Source: an uncultured Flavobacteriaceae bacterium (GTDB taxonomy: Bacteria; Bacteroidota; Bacteroidia; Flavobacteriales; Flavobacteriaceae). From it: 64,000 nt of DNA. Numbering within the stretch: the stretch's first letter is position 1; the number at the start of each line of letters is the position of its first letter. Where the stretch lies: contig CALSTP010000001.1 in the NCBI GenBank assembly GCA_943789305.1, forward strand, positions 472,178 to 536,177, written 5' to 3'. Below the pieces are notes generated by a model, which saw nothing but the letters and a program-made list of their open reading frames with translations, did not search any database and was not told the DNA's origin. The position numbers were made by a program, and so were the translations under genes. Positions 24,165 through 33,243 of this stretch are shown piece after piece.

Positions 24165-26744
24165 TTAAAAGGGATAGTTAATTCCAATGTTGAATACAGT
24201 TCTTTTTAAAGAAATCTGTTTTCCCCAACGATCTGCCTTTATTTGTGAAGGATCATAAGTTTTAAACGCAGAATCTAATCGAAATACAAAATAATTGAAA
24301 TCATAACGAAGTCCAAATCCAGTTCCAATAGCAATTTCACTCAGGTCATTAAAACCATCAAAGCTCTGTTTTGGGTCGGTAATGTCATCAAATAAATTCC
24401 AAATATTTCCTGCATCAATAAAAAAAGCACCTTTTAGGGGCCCAAAAATCGAGTATCGATATTCTAAATTAAAAGCTATTTTGAAATTAGCTTCATTAAA
24501 TTCATTTGGATTTTCGCCGACTCCAGGACCTAGCTTATATGCTTTCCAAGCTCTATTATCATTTGCTCCTCCTCCAAAATAAGAGCGTGTAAATGGAATG
24601 TTATCTGAGTTGCCATAAGGGATAGCTATTCCGGAAAACATTCGCATGGCAATAACTTTTTCGTCTCCTACACTCCAGTGCTTGATATAATTAAACTCTG
24701 TTTTGATGAATTGAGAAGGAATTACATCTAAAAACTCTAATTTTCCATCTTCATTTTTTTCTGTATTTGTTAGATTTAAAAGGCTAGTTAATAGATTTCC
24801 ACTGGATACTATTTTAAATTGAAATTGCGAAAAATTCTCGTCAAAAATATTTTCTTGATTGTTTTTGTTAAAACTAAATGATGTTCCTAAAATAAAGTTG
24901 TTTGAAGTAAGTCGCTTTTCTCTTTCTTGAATAACTCTCACATCTTTATAGGATTCATTTTCAGGCTTTAGGCTTGTTTGTTCTTGCAGAACTTGGTTTA
25001 TAAATTCAGAGGTCCCATCTGGAATTATTAAATCATCATTTTCATTTACAAATTCAGAATTGTATCGAATGCTTTGAGCAATTGAATTCAGTCGATCGTA
25101 TGAATTTCTGTAAACATTAAAGTAATTACTTATGGCTTTATTGTTTACAAACTCCAAATCAAAAAGTTTAAGATTAAATTTGTAAGTTTCTTTTTTACTC
25201 CATTGGTATTCTAGGGCACCTACAAAGTTTTGTTTGTCTAATCCGATATTTTTTTGAAATGAACTACCAATAATAATATTCGTTTTGGGTTTTTCGAAAT
25301 AATTCTTGATCGATGCGTTATTGAAAGGAAAAACCATTCTGGGAATTCTCAGCTTTAAGTCTCCACCAATTTCAAAAATATTAAAAAAGCTGTCATCTTT
25401 CTCTGCTAGATCCTTTGAGGCTCCCGAAGTTCCTTTTAACCCAAGTTCTAATATCTCAGTTCCTTTAAAGATATTTCTGCTGATTACAGAGCTTCCTAGG
25501 CTTATTCCAAAAAACTGAATATTTGAATGTGATAAATCTAAATCAAAACCAATTGAAAAAGGCTCCCTTGGGGTAAGATAAATGGACGAAACTAAATTAA
25601 GAGAATCCTGTTTATCAGTATCAAAACTTATGCTTGGATACTTGAATATTTGAAGTTCTGAAAAATATCGATAGGTATCCGACCGGTCTTGATCGCTGTA
25701 GGGTAATCCTTGTTTGATAAAAATTCCACTGGCTAGAGATTTGGGTTTATAGTTTAACTTTCCATCCGAATACAGGGTCAAAGATTTGTATTGAAGTGTA
25801 TCAGTGTAGTTAGAGAACCCCTTATTTGGATTTTCTACATAAATATTTATTTTTTTTACCTTTTGTATAATATAAGGAACTTCTACAATCCTGTTTTGTT
25901 CTCTTTTGGCTTCGTTTTTTATTATAACTTCAATAGGAATTTTGAGGTCTTTTCCTAGGCTATCTAGATAAGCTTTGAATCGTATGGATTTTTGTTGGAA
26001 ATTTTGAATTCCATTATTTCGAAATAATTTTACTAAACGGTCCCGTTCTTTATCAAAATTTTCAACTTCAAAAACTGCACCTTCTTGAATAAAACTATTC
26101 TTTATATTTTGTTCGTAAATTGAATCTAAATCAGAGGAATAAATTGTTTTTGTTTTTTGATCTATGATAAAAGGCTCTCCAGTTTTAATCTTGTAAGTTG
26201 CTTTCATTTTTTGTGGCTTTAAGCTGTCAATTGACACCTTTGTGCTTGTATTAAAAAAGCCTTTGTTTTTGTAATATTGTTCCAGTCTTTTGGAGGTGTT
26301 AATCAAATTATTTTCAGAAAAAATTGAAGGCTGTTCTCCAGACTTTTTCAACCAAGAGTTAAAATTGTTTTTGTGTTTTCTTAATTGATTGATTTGTTTT
26401 TCAGAATAGGTTTTCGATAAACGCTCAATGCGTTTGGGTTTTTTGTTTAGCCAATCATCAAAAACACTATCTGGATTTTTTTCTGCCAAATTGTAAATGT
26501 GTAACTTTAAGGGAATACCAAAAAGAGTTTTGTTTGGTGGAGAAACGCTGAGTTGCTTTGCTAAATCTTGTTTTAGGGAGACTCCGTTTTTGAAAAAATT
26601 CTCTTGAACCAATAGGTTTTGACTGGAATCAATGTTTTTTGTACTACTACATTTGTAGAAGCAAAGGGTTAACAAACCTAGAATGATTATTTTTGTATGC
26701 TTCCTTATCAAAGTAACACCTAATTTAAGGCAAAAATACATCAT
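24165..26744 (-). CDS. Omp85-family outer membrane lipoprotein (BamA/TamA type, TamL-like)
   Basis: A protein of up to 859 residues with a hydrophobic leader (IIILGLLTLCFYKCSS) holding a lipobox cysteine, then POTRA-like repeats (about 130-330) and a C-terminal 16-strand-type barrel (about 420-859) ending in the outer-membrane pattern RTVFNIGINYPF. The loop-6 motif usually written (V/I)RG(F/Y) appears as NRAWKAYKLGPG, as in Bacteroidota TamL-like proteins. Members help insert or export outer membrane proteins; the exact role here is not known, and no tamB lies beside it. ATG 26744 is the longest start, but a promoter-like box overlaps its first codons and TTG 26711 (giving an MIRKHTK leader) may be the true start. 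Confidence 0.88.
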   Translation of the reverse strand: MMYFCLKLGVTLIRKHTKIIILGLLTLCFYKCSSTKNIDSSQNLLVQENFFKNGVSLKQDLAKQLSVSPPNKTLFGIPLKLHIYNLAEKNPDSVFDDWLNKKPKRIERLSKTYSEKQINQLRKHKNNFNSWLKKSGEQPSIFSENNLINTSKRLEQYYKNKGFFNTSTKVSIDSLKPQKMKATYKIKTGEPFIIDQKTKTIYSSDLDSIYEQNIKNSFIQEGAVFEVENFDKERDRLVKLFRNNGIQNFQQKSIRFKAYLDSLGKDLKIPIEVIIKNEAKREQNRIVEVPYIIQKVKKINIYVENPNKGFSNYTDTLQYKSLTLYSDGKLNYKPKSLASGIFIKQGLPYSDQDRSDTYRYFSELQIFKYPSISFDTDKQDSLNLVSSIYLTPREPFSIGFDLDLSHSNIQFFGISLGSSVISRNIFKGTEILELGLKGTSGASKDLAEKDDSFFNIFEIGGDLKLRIPRMVFPFNNASIKNYFEKPKTNIIIGSSFQKNIGLDKQNFVGALEYQWSKKETYKFNLKLFDLEFVNNKAISNYFNVYRNSYDRLNSIAQSIRYNSEFVNENDDLIIPDGTSEFINQVLQEQTSLKPENESYKDVRVIQEREKRLTSNNFILGTSFSFNKNNQENIFDENFSQFQFKIVSSGNLLTSLLNLTNTEKNEDGKLEFLDVIPSQFIKTEFNYIKHWSVGDEKVIAMRMFSGIAIPYGNSDNIPFTRSYFGGGANDNRAWKAYKLGPGVGENPNEFNEANFKIAFNLEYRYSIFGPLKGAFFIDAGNIWNLFDDITDPKQSFDGFNDLSEIAIGTGFGLRYDFNYFVFRLDSAFKTYDPSQIKADRWGKQISLKRTVFNIGINYPF
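26688..26695 (+). promoter_or_regulatory. Candidate -7 box for the 26748 SPOUT methyltransferase gene
   Basis: TATTTTTG matches TAnnTTTG and would give a leader of roughly 45 bases before ATG 26748. It lies inside the 5' end of the opposing Omp85 gene. No -33 TTG at the right distance is seen. Confidence 0.35.
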
Positions 26745-26747
26745 TTT

Positions 26748-27461
26748 ATGATTACAAAGAATGAAATCAAACGAATCAAAAATTTACAACATAAAAAGAA
26801 TCGAAAAGAAGAAGGTCTTTTTATTGCAGAGGGTAAAAAAACGGTCTTAGATTTATTGAAATCAGGATGTAAAGCAGAGATAATTTATGCAGTTGATGAA
26901 ATTCAAAATACCGATTTCATTAGTGTAACTCCAAAAGAGATGGAGCGGATTTCTTTATTGAAATCTCCAAGTAAAGTTTTAGGTGTTTTTCATATTCAAA
27001 ATCAAAAAAAGCATTCTCAGAAAGGTGTAATTATGGTTCTTGACGGAGTTACAGATCCCGGAAATTTAGGAACGATTATTAGACTTTGCGATTGGTTTGG
27101 TATTTCCTCGTTGATATGTTCTCCCAACACGGTTGATTGTTATAATCCTAAAGTTGTTCAAGCAACAATGGGATCTTTGTCAAATGTTATTTGTGTTTAT
27201 ACTGATCTTGTAGCTTTTCTTAAAAAATCAAACAAACCAATTTATGGGGCATTCATGGAAGGGGGTTCAATTTATGAAACTTCACTTGACACAGAAGGGA
27301 TACTAGTAATGGGAAGCGAGTCTCACGGAATATCTAAAGAAGTCACAGAGAGTATTCAACACAAGCTAACAATACCTCGTTTTGGTTCTGCTAGCGGGGC
27401 TGAAAGCCTAAATGTTGCTCTCGCAGCTGCGATAATTTTGGGTCAAGCTTTTAAGCCCTAA
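26748..27461 (+). CDS. TrmH/SpoU-family RNA methyltransferase
   Basis: SPOUT-superfamily 2'-O-ribose methyltransferase of 237 residues, cytoplasmic, using SAM. An N-terminal substrate-binding L30e-like domain (IAEGKKTVLDLLKSG) is followed by the three SPOUT motifs: LDGVTDPGNLGTIIRLCDWFG with the catalytic-type Asn/Arg, VMGSESHGIS, and the knotted IPRFGSASGAESLNVALAAAI. The target RNA (23S rRNA or tRNA) cannot be told from the sequence. It is divergent from the Omp85 gene with three bases between the longest starts, and convergent with porT. Confidence 0.9.
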   Translation: MITKNEIKRIKNLQHKKNRKEEGLFIAEGKKTVLDLLKSGCKAEIIYAVDEIQNTDFISVTPKEMERISLLKSPSKVLGVFHIQNQKKHSQKGVIMVLDGVTDPGNLGTIIRLCDWFGISSLICSPNTVDCYNPKVVQATMGSLSNVICVYTDLVAFLKKSNKPIYGAFMEGGSIYETSLDTEGILVMGSESHGISKEVTESIQHKLTIPRFGSASGAESLNVALAAAIILGQAFKP

Positions 27462-28226
27462 TCATTCAAAAGTAAAGTTGACTATAAGCCCTTGAGTGAA
27501 TAATCTATCAATGTTCGAAGTCCATGGACTTATAGGGTCATTGTCTTGAATGATTTCATTATCTATCGAAAAAACCCCTCGAATTGATGGAGAAAACTTG
27601 AAGTATGGTAAATAAAAGTCAATTCCAAAACCAATTTCATAGTTATAAGTTTGTTTTATTACCCGAAAAATATTGTTGGAATTATCGTCTTTATTTTTAG
27701 CATTACTGGAAAGGTTAAACGATGTTGAAATACCTCCTACAAGAAAAGGTCTGAAGTTATTGACCCTTTCTGAGCTGAATTTCACCAAGAATGGAAGGTG
27801 AATATAGGTAGACTTTATTTCTCTCAGATAATCTTGATCTGTCACAAGCCCGGGTGTAGCTGTTGGATAAATAAAATCTCGTTGAGAATAATAGAGCCCC
27901 GGTTCAAACCGAAGGTTTAAAAATTTATTAATTCGCATATCCCCAATTAAACCTACGTTAAACCCTAAGTTTTTAACTATTTCAATATCGGGTAAACCTC
28001 TCCCTTTTAATATTGGAGATCCAGAATAATCCCTGACGTATTGAATTTTATAACCAAATTCGTTAAGACCAAAGAAGTAACCATAATGTAAAAATTTCTC
28101 ATCAAAATCTTGAAGGTTTTGAATCCGTTCTCGAACGGTTGGATATTGAGCATAAGAAGATTTAATCCCAACAAGTAAAAGGATTATAATGAAGAGTAAT
28201 AATTTTAGATTAAGGTTTTGTGGCAC
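27462..28226 (-). CDS. porT: PorT-family outer membrane protein, type IX secretion system
   Basis: Predicted outer-membrane beta-barrel with a signal peptide (LLLFIIILLLVGIKSSYAQ). The pattern YPTVRERIQNLQ, FDEKFLHYGYFFGLN, and RFEPGLYYSQRDF matches PorT, a protein needed for type IX secretion of proteins with C-terminal targeting domains and for gliding in many Bacteroidota. No ATG is available: TTG 28241 or GTG 28226 (chosen; gives MPQNLNLK before the hydrophobic core), both within the end of ubiE. The ubiE-porT order is common in the phylum. Other T9SS genes are not in this window. Confidence 0.85.
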   Translation of the reverse strand: MPQNLNLKLLLFIIILLLVGIKSSYAQYPTVRERIQNLQDFDEKFLHYGYFFGLNEFGYKIQYVRDYSGSPILKGRGLPDIEIVKNLGFNVGLIGDMRINKFLNLRFEPGLYYSQRDFIYPTATPGLVTDQDYLREIKSTYIHLPFLVKFSSERVNNFRPFLVGGISTSFNLSSNAKNKDDNSNNIFRVIKQTYNYEIGFGIDFYLPYFKFSPSIRGVFSIDNEIIQDNDPISPWTSNIDRLFTQGLIVNFTFE

Positions 28227-28941
28227 AATATATTGAAGCAACCCCTAAGGTTTGTGGGTGATCCTCTACTTCTATAAACCCAATTTTCTTTAAAATATTG
28301 TTGAAATGTTTTCCGTAAGGAAAAACAGCGGCAGAATCGGAAAGATATCTATAGGCAGCTTGGTCGCGAGTAAAGAGTTTACCCATTAGGGGAACTAAGA
28401 ATTTTGTGTAAAGTGAGTAACCTTGTTTAAAGGGAAATTTAGTAGGTACAGCTGTTTCTAAAACCACTATGGTTCCCCCAGGTTTTAAGACTCTTAATAA
28501 TTCAGATAGCCCCAATTCCAGGTTTTCAAAATTACGAACTCCAAAAGCTACTGTTACAGCATCGAATGAATCGTCTTTATACTTTAATGCTTCACTATCT
28601 CCCAGAACCATTTCTATAGTATTTTCTAGTTTTTGAGCATTTACTTTGTCCTTACCCTTGGCAAGCATTCCCGGTGAAATATCAAGACCAACGATTTTTG
28701 AGGCTTCTGTTTTATTTAGTGCTAAAGCCAAGTCTCCTGTTCCAGTTGCAATATCTAGAATACGATCGGGTTTTTTGGGTATTAAAATTTGAACAACTCT
28801 TTTTCTCCATTTAACATCAATTCCTAGTGAGATTAATCGATTCAAAAAGTCGTAATTTGATGAAATTCTATCAAACATTTTTGTAACCTGTTTTTTTTTG
28901 GAGCCTTGTTGGTTAGCATAAGGGGTAATACTTTTTTTCAT
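28210..28941 (-). CDS. ubiE: UbiE/MenG, demethylmenaquinone methyltransferase
   Basis: SAM-dependent class I methyltransferase performing the last step of menaquinone synthesis (ubiquinone is absent from Bacteroidota). Signatures: KMFDRISSNYDFLNRLISLGID, the SAM loop ILDIATGTGDLALAL, VAFGVRNFENLELGLSELLRVLKPGG. ATG 28941 is chosen (243 residues, MKKSITPYANQQ); a longer frame uses an upstream TTG at 28950. A TATCTTTG promoter box ends only six bases before the ATG, suggesting a nearly leaderless mRNA. It overlaps porT downstream. Confidence 0.95.
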   Translation of the reverse strand: MKKSITPYANQQGSKKKQVTKMFDRISSNYDFLNRLISLGIDVKWRKRVVQILIPKKPDRILDIATGTGDLALALNKTEASKIVGLDISPGMLAKGKDKVNAQKLENTIEMVLGDSEALKYKDDSFDAVTVAFGVRNFENLELGLSELLRVLKPGGTIVVLETAVPTKFPFKQGYSLYTKFLVPLMGKLFTRDQAAYRYLSDSAAVFPYGKHFNNILKKIGFIEVEDHPQTLGVASIYCATKP

Positions 28942-28947
28942 ACAATG

Positions 28948-28955
28948 CAAAGATA
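28948..28955 (-). promoter_or_regulatory. -7 promoter box immediately before ubiE
   Basis: Minus-strand TATCTTTG followed by CATTGT and the ATG at 28941. The partner at the -33 position is CTG rather than TTG (plus-strand CAG at 28975-28977, spacer 19). The transcript would start at or within a few bases of the start codon. Confidence 0.45.
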
Positions 28956-29046
28956 TGTAATGGACTGATTTTATCAGCTATTTAGATCTCATTATTCATG
29001 ATAAACTAACGTATGAATATAATTTAAATTTAGGAGAATCACATTT

Positions 29047-29078
29047 TTGAGCAAACTCTAAACTAATTAGTATATTTG
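29047..29078 (+). promoter_or_regulatory. Promoter of trkA-trkH
   Basis: TTG (29047-29049), 21-base spacer, TATATTTG (29071-29078); a full match to the Bacteroidota consensus. The implied leader before ATG 29104 is about 20 bases. Confidence 0.65.
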
Positions 29079-29103
29079 TTCTGAGTTTATCGAATATCAC
29101 TCT

Positions 29104-30453
29104 ATGAAAATAATTATAGCAGGGGCTGGGGAAGTTGGGTTTCATCTTGCTAAACTTCTTTCTTTCGAATCCCAAGATATTACCCTTATTGACACCGATA
29201 AGGAGCGTCTCAATTATGCCGAAAATAATTTAGATATAAAAACCATAAAAGGAGATGCATGCTCTTTGTCTTTAATCAAAGATGCTGATGTTGGAAACTC
29301 AGACCTTTTTATTTCAGTTACTGCAAAAGAAACTACCAACATAACTATTTGTGCTTTGGCCAAGCAATTGGGTTGTAAAAAAACTCTTGCTCGTATCTCT
29401 AGCATTGAATTCATTAATGCTACTGAGGGGGTAAGTTTTTCTGATTTAGGTGTAGATGAGCTTTTTTCACCAGAAGAATTAGCAGCAATCGAAATACAAC
29501 AATTATTAGATCAGTCAGCATTTAGCGATAGTTATGAGTTTGAAAATGGCGAACTTACCCTTATCGGAACTAAATTAGATACTTCAGTTCCTTTTGTAGG
29601 AAAATCGGTAAAAGAAGCAGCAAGCATATTTCCAGATATACATTTTATGCCTATTGCTTTACAACGTAAAGGAACACAGTATACGATAATACCGCGGGGA
29701 GATACAGTTTTTGAAGCCAATGATCAAGTTTATTTTATAACCCTAAAAGAGGGAGTAGAAGAGTTATATAAGTTGACGGGAAAAACCAAAGAATCGATAA
29801 AAAACATCATGATTTTGGGGGGAGGGAAAATAGGTTTGAACACTGCGAGAGAGTTGTGCGAAAAAAAATTCAACGTTACTATTGTAGAACAAAATAAAGC
29901 AAAGGCTTTTGAAATAGCTGACCAGCTTCCTAATGCAATGGTAATTCACGGAGATGGAAGGAGTGTAGAACTTTTGGAAGAAGAGGATATTGATTCAATG
30001 GATGCTTTTATATCGGTTACAGAAAATTCTGAAACCAACATCATGTCTTGTTTAATGGCTAAGTCAAAAAAAGTTAAAAAAGCGATTGCCTTAGTAGAGA
30101 ATATGGATTACTTTCAACTATCCCATTCTATAGGAATAGATACCTTAATCAATAAAAAATTACTCACAGCAAATAACATTTTTAGATACATAAGAAGGGG
30201 AGAGGTAGTTGATATGACAACATTGACAAACATGAATGCTGAAATTTTAGAATTTATTGTAAAACCAGAATCTAAAGTCAACGGTTTAAGTATTCGGGAT
30301 ATTAATTTTCCAAGATCAGCAACAATCGGTGGGGTAATTAAAGATGGTAGAGGTGCTATTGTTCTAGGAGATTATATTATAGAGGCAGGTGATCGAGTTG
30401 TCGTTTGCTGCCTACCTCGAGCGATTCGAAAAGTAGAAAGTTTGTTTCAGTAA
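29104..30453 (+). CDS. trkA: TrkA, K+ transporter regulatory NAD-binding subunit
   Basis: Cytoplasmic gating subunit of the Trk potassium uptake system. The 449-residue protein is a tandem of two RCK units: Rossmann loop IIIAGAGEVGFHLAKLL (residues 3-19) with its TrkA-C domain (about 140-220), and a second loop IMILGGGKIGLNTARELC (about 236-253) with its own TrkA-C domain (about 370-449). Such double proteins match E. coli TrkA. It is followed one base later by trkH and both read from a clear promoter. Confidence 0.95.
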   Translation: MKIIIAGAGEVGFHLAKLLSFESQDITLIDTDKERLNYAENNLDIKTIKGDACSLSLIKDADVGNSDLFISVTAKETTNITICALAKQLGCKKTLARISSIEFINATEGVSFSDLGVDELFSPEELAAIEIQQLLDQSAFSDSYEFENGELTLIGTKLDTSVPFVGKSVKEAASIFPDIHFMPIALQRKGTQYTIIPRGDTVFEANDQVYFITLKEGVEELYKLTGKTKESIKNIMILGGGKIGLNTARELCEKKFNVTIVEQNKAKAFEIADQLPNAMVIHGDGRSVELLEEEDIDSMDAFISVTENSETNIMSCLMAKSKKVKKAIALVENMDYFQLSHSIGIDTLINKKLLTANNIFRYIRRGEVVDMTTLTNMNAEILEFIVKPESKVNGLSIRDINFPRSATIGGVIKDGRGAIVLGDYIIEAGDRVVVCCLPRAIRKVESLFQ

Positions 30454-30454
30454 G

Positions 30455-31951
30455 ATGCACAAAATCAATAAACAAATCATAGCAAACCTCATGGGAGTGC
30501 TACTCCTTTTCAATGGAGGGTTTATGTTATTGTCTTCTCTCGTAAGCTTATTGACTGACGATGGGGTAACTTTTGAACTTACTTTTGCAGCATTCTTAGT
30601 TTTGTTTTTAGGGGTTTTTATAATGCTTTTGTCACGAAATCACAGCAAGCAAATTCAAAAAAGAGAAGGCTATATTGTGGTTAGTTTTGGGTGGATTTTG
30701 ATGTCGTTGTCTGGAATGCTTCCCTATCTTTTTTCAGGGGTTATTCCCGATGTTTCATCTGCATTTTTTGAAACAATGTCTGGCTATACAACTACAGGAT
30801 CCTCTGTATTAAATGATATTGAATCTGTGCCCAAGGGCATTTTGTTTTGGAGAAGTACAACGCATTGGATTGGAGGTATGGGAATCATAGTTTTGGCAAT
30901 AGCAATTTTACCACTATTGGGCATAGGTGGGATGCAATTGTTTGCTGCAGAGGCACCAGGACCTAGCAGTGATAAGTTGCACCCAAGAATTACAGATACT
31001 GCAAAACGGTTGTGGTTTATTTATTTTGGATTTACATTGATCGAGACCCTGCTCTTGTTTTTTGCGGGGATGAGTTTATTTGATGCAATTAATCATGCCA
31101 TGAGCACAATTTCTACAGGAGGATTTTCTACCAAAAACTCAAGTGTTGCTTTTTGGAATGACACCCCTATTATTCAATACATCATTACTTTTTTCATGAT
31201 TATTGCAGGAACTAATTTTGTCTTGAGTTATTTTGCTTTTACAGGAAAAGTCCAAAAAATTCTTCATGATCAAGAATTTAAGTATTTTATTTTTTTTATT
31301 GGTATAGCAACCTTGTTAGTAACTACTGTGTTGTTTGGGCAAGTTGATTTAAAATTAAGTTCTTTTGATCATCCTCAAGTATTGGGAACTCTTGAAAGTT
31401 CATTCCGACACGCTTTTTTCCAAATAGTTGCTGTAATAACCACCACTGGGTTTGTAACTGCTGATTTTACATCATGGACTCCCTTTTTAACTATTTTGTT
31501 TTTTGGTTTTATGTTTATTGGAGGTTCTGCAGGATCTACTTCTGGCGGAATTAAAGGGGTACGCCATTTATTGATGATAAAGAGTGGTTTTTTAGAATTC
31601 AAACGCGCCCTTCACCCCAATGCAATAATTCAGCCAAGGCATAACGGTTCGATCCTAAAAGAAGAAATAATTCATAATATTTATGCCTTCTTTATCCTCT
31701 ATATGTTGTCTTTTATTTTTGGAGCTTTAGTTTTTGCATCTTTAGGATTGGACTTTGAATCAGCCATTGGTGTTGCAGCTTCAAGTTTAGGAAATGTTGG
31801 ACCAGCATTGGGTAATTTTGGCCCCTCATTTTCATACAGCGAATTGCCTTTACTAGGGAAATGGTGGGCTTCTTTTCTGATGCTTTTAGGGAGATTAGAA
31901 CTTTTTACCGTTTTGATTTTGTTCACACCATTTTTTTGGAAAAAGAACTAA
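30455..31951 (+). CDS. trkH: TrkH, potassium uptake channel subunit
   Basis: Polytopic inner-membrane K+ translocating subunit (498 residues) of the SKT superfamily, built from four M1-P-M2 repeats. The selectivity-filter regions can be seen as SGYTTTGSSV, STISTGGFST, ITTTGFVTAD and SSLGNVGPALG. GGSAGSTSGGIKGVRHLLM forms the conserved intramembrane loop region before the last repeat. Co-transcribed with trkA. Its last four bases overlap the 3' end of rarA on the opposite strand. Confidence 0.95.
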   Translation: MHKINKQIIANLMGVLLLFNGGFMLLSSLVSLLTDDGVTFELTFAAFLVLFLGVFIMLLSRNHSKQIQKREGYIVVSFGWILMSLSGMLPYLFSGVIPDVSSAFFETMSGYTTTGSSVLNDIESVPKGILFWRSTTHWIGGMGIIVLAIAILPLLGIGGMQLFAAEAPGPSSDKLHPRITDTAKRLWFIYFGFTLIETLLLFFAGMSLFDAINHAMSTISTGGFSTKNSSVAFWNDTPIIQYIITFFMIIAGTNFVLSYFAFTGKVQKILHDQEFKYFIFFIGIATLLVTTVLFGQVDLKLSSFDHPQVLGTLESSFRHAFFQIVAVITTTGFVTADFTSWTPFLTILFFGFMFIGGSAGSTSGGIKGVRHLLMIKSGFLEFKRALHPNAIIQPRHNGSILKEEIIHNIYAFFILYMLSFIFGALVFASLGLDFESAIGVAASSLGNVGPALGNFGPSFSYSELPLLGKWWASFLMLLGRLELFTVLILFTPFFWKKN

Positions 31952-33225
31952 TAATCATATTTATTTTTCCAACGTTTTTTTAAAAATAGACGAATGGTTT
32001 CTTCTTTAGAATTTTGTCCAGGTTCATAAAATTTAGTTTTACTAATTTCTTGTGGTAAAAATTCTTGTTCAACAAAGTTCATTTCATAATCATGAGCATA
32101 TTGGTATCCCTCACCATAGTTTAAATCTTTCATAAGTGAACTGGTAGCACTTCTAAGCGGTAAGGGAACTTGCAAACTTCCAGTATCATTTAAGAATTCT
32201 TGAGCTTTTCCAATGGCCTTATAACTTGCATTGCTTTTTGGGCTGGTTGCTAAATAAATTACACATTGACTCAAAATAATTCGAGCTTCGGGATATCCAA
32301 TTGCTGCAACTGCTTGGAAGGTATTGTTTGCTAAAACAAGTGCTGTCGGATTCGCATTTCCAATATCTTCGGATGCCAAAATTAGTAATCTACGAGCAAT
32401 AAACTTAACTTCTTCACCCCCTTCAATGAGTCGTGCTAACCAGTAAACTGCTGCATTGGGGTCACTGCCTCGGATGGACTTGATAAAAGCTGATATTATG
32501 TCGTAATGTTGATCACCATTTTTATCAAACAAAACCGTTTTGGTTTGTGCTTTTTCTAGTACAATTTCATCGGTAATATTAATTCTATTTCCTTCCTGAC
32601 TCATCACTACAAGTTCAAGAAGAGATAACATTTTTCGGGCATCACCTCCCGATAATTTCAGGAGCGCCTGATCTTCGGTTAGAGTTATTTTTTTTTCTTT
32701 TAGAATTTCATCTTCTTGAATTGCGCGTTTTAGAAGAAGTTGAAGATCTTCTTTGAGAAGAGGATTAAGTGTGTAAACTTGACAACGGGAAAGTAAGGCT
32801 TTGATTACCTCAAAACTTGGGTTTTCTGTTGTAGCTCCAATCAAGGTTACAAACCCCTTTTCGACTGCGCCTAAAAGAGAATCTTGCTGAGATTTACTAA
32901 ATCGATGGATTTCATCAATGAACAACAAAGGACCTTTTTGAGTAAAAAGCCCCCCACTTTTTTTTGCTTTATCAATAATTTCGCGGACTTCTTTTACACC
33001 AGAATTTATTGCTGAAAGGCTATAAAAGGGGCGATCGTTTGTTTTAGCCATCAATGTAGCTAGAGTCGTTTTTCCAGTCCCAGGAGGACCCCAAAGTATT
33101 AGTGAGGGTAGTTGTCCTGTTTTCAATATAGGAAGCAATGCACCTTTGGGTCCAATCAAGTGTTGTTGACCAGCATATTGGTCAATCGTTTTTGGACGCA
33201 TACGTTCTGCTAAAGGTGCTATCAT
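31948..33225 (-). CDS. rarA: RarA/MgsA, replication-associated recombination AAA+ ATPase
   Basis: Cytoplasmic clamp-loader-like ATPase of the RarA/Mgs1/WRNIP1 family acting at stalled replication forks. The 425-residue protein begins [20 protein letters not shown], then Walker [10 protein letters not shown], Walker [11 protein letters not shown], sensor 1 [11 protein letters not shown], the SRCQVY arginine-finger region and sensor 2 [13 protein letters not shown]. The C-terminal tetramerisation domain includes [20 protein letters not shown] and [16 protein letters not shown]. It lies downstream of rlmB on the same strand with an 18-base gap. Confidence 0.96.
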   Translation of the reverse strand: MIAPLAERMRPKTIDQYAGQQHLIGPKGALLPILKTGQLPSLILWGPPGTGKTTLATLMAKTNDRPFYSLSAINSGVKEVREIIDKAKKSGGLFTQKGPLLFIDEIHRFSKSQQDSLLGAVEKGFVTLIGATTENPSFEVIKALLSRCQVYTLNPLLKEDLQLLLKRAIQEDEILKEKKITLTEDQALLKLSGGDARKMLSLLELVVMSQEGNRINITDEIVLEKAQTKTVLFDKNGDQHYDIISAFIKSIRGSDPNAAVYWLARLIEGGEEVKFIARRLLILASEDIGNANPTALVLANNTFQAVAAIGYPEARIILSQCVIYLATSPKSNASYKAIGKAQEFLNDTGSLQVPLPLRSATSSLMKDLNYGEGYQYAHDYEMNFVEQEFLPQEISKTKFYEPGQNSKEETIRLFLKKRWKNKYDY

Positions 33226-33243
33226 AGCACTAAGATAGTTAAG

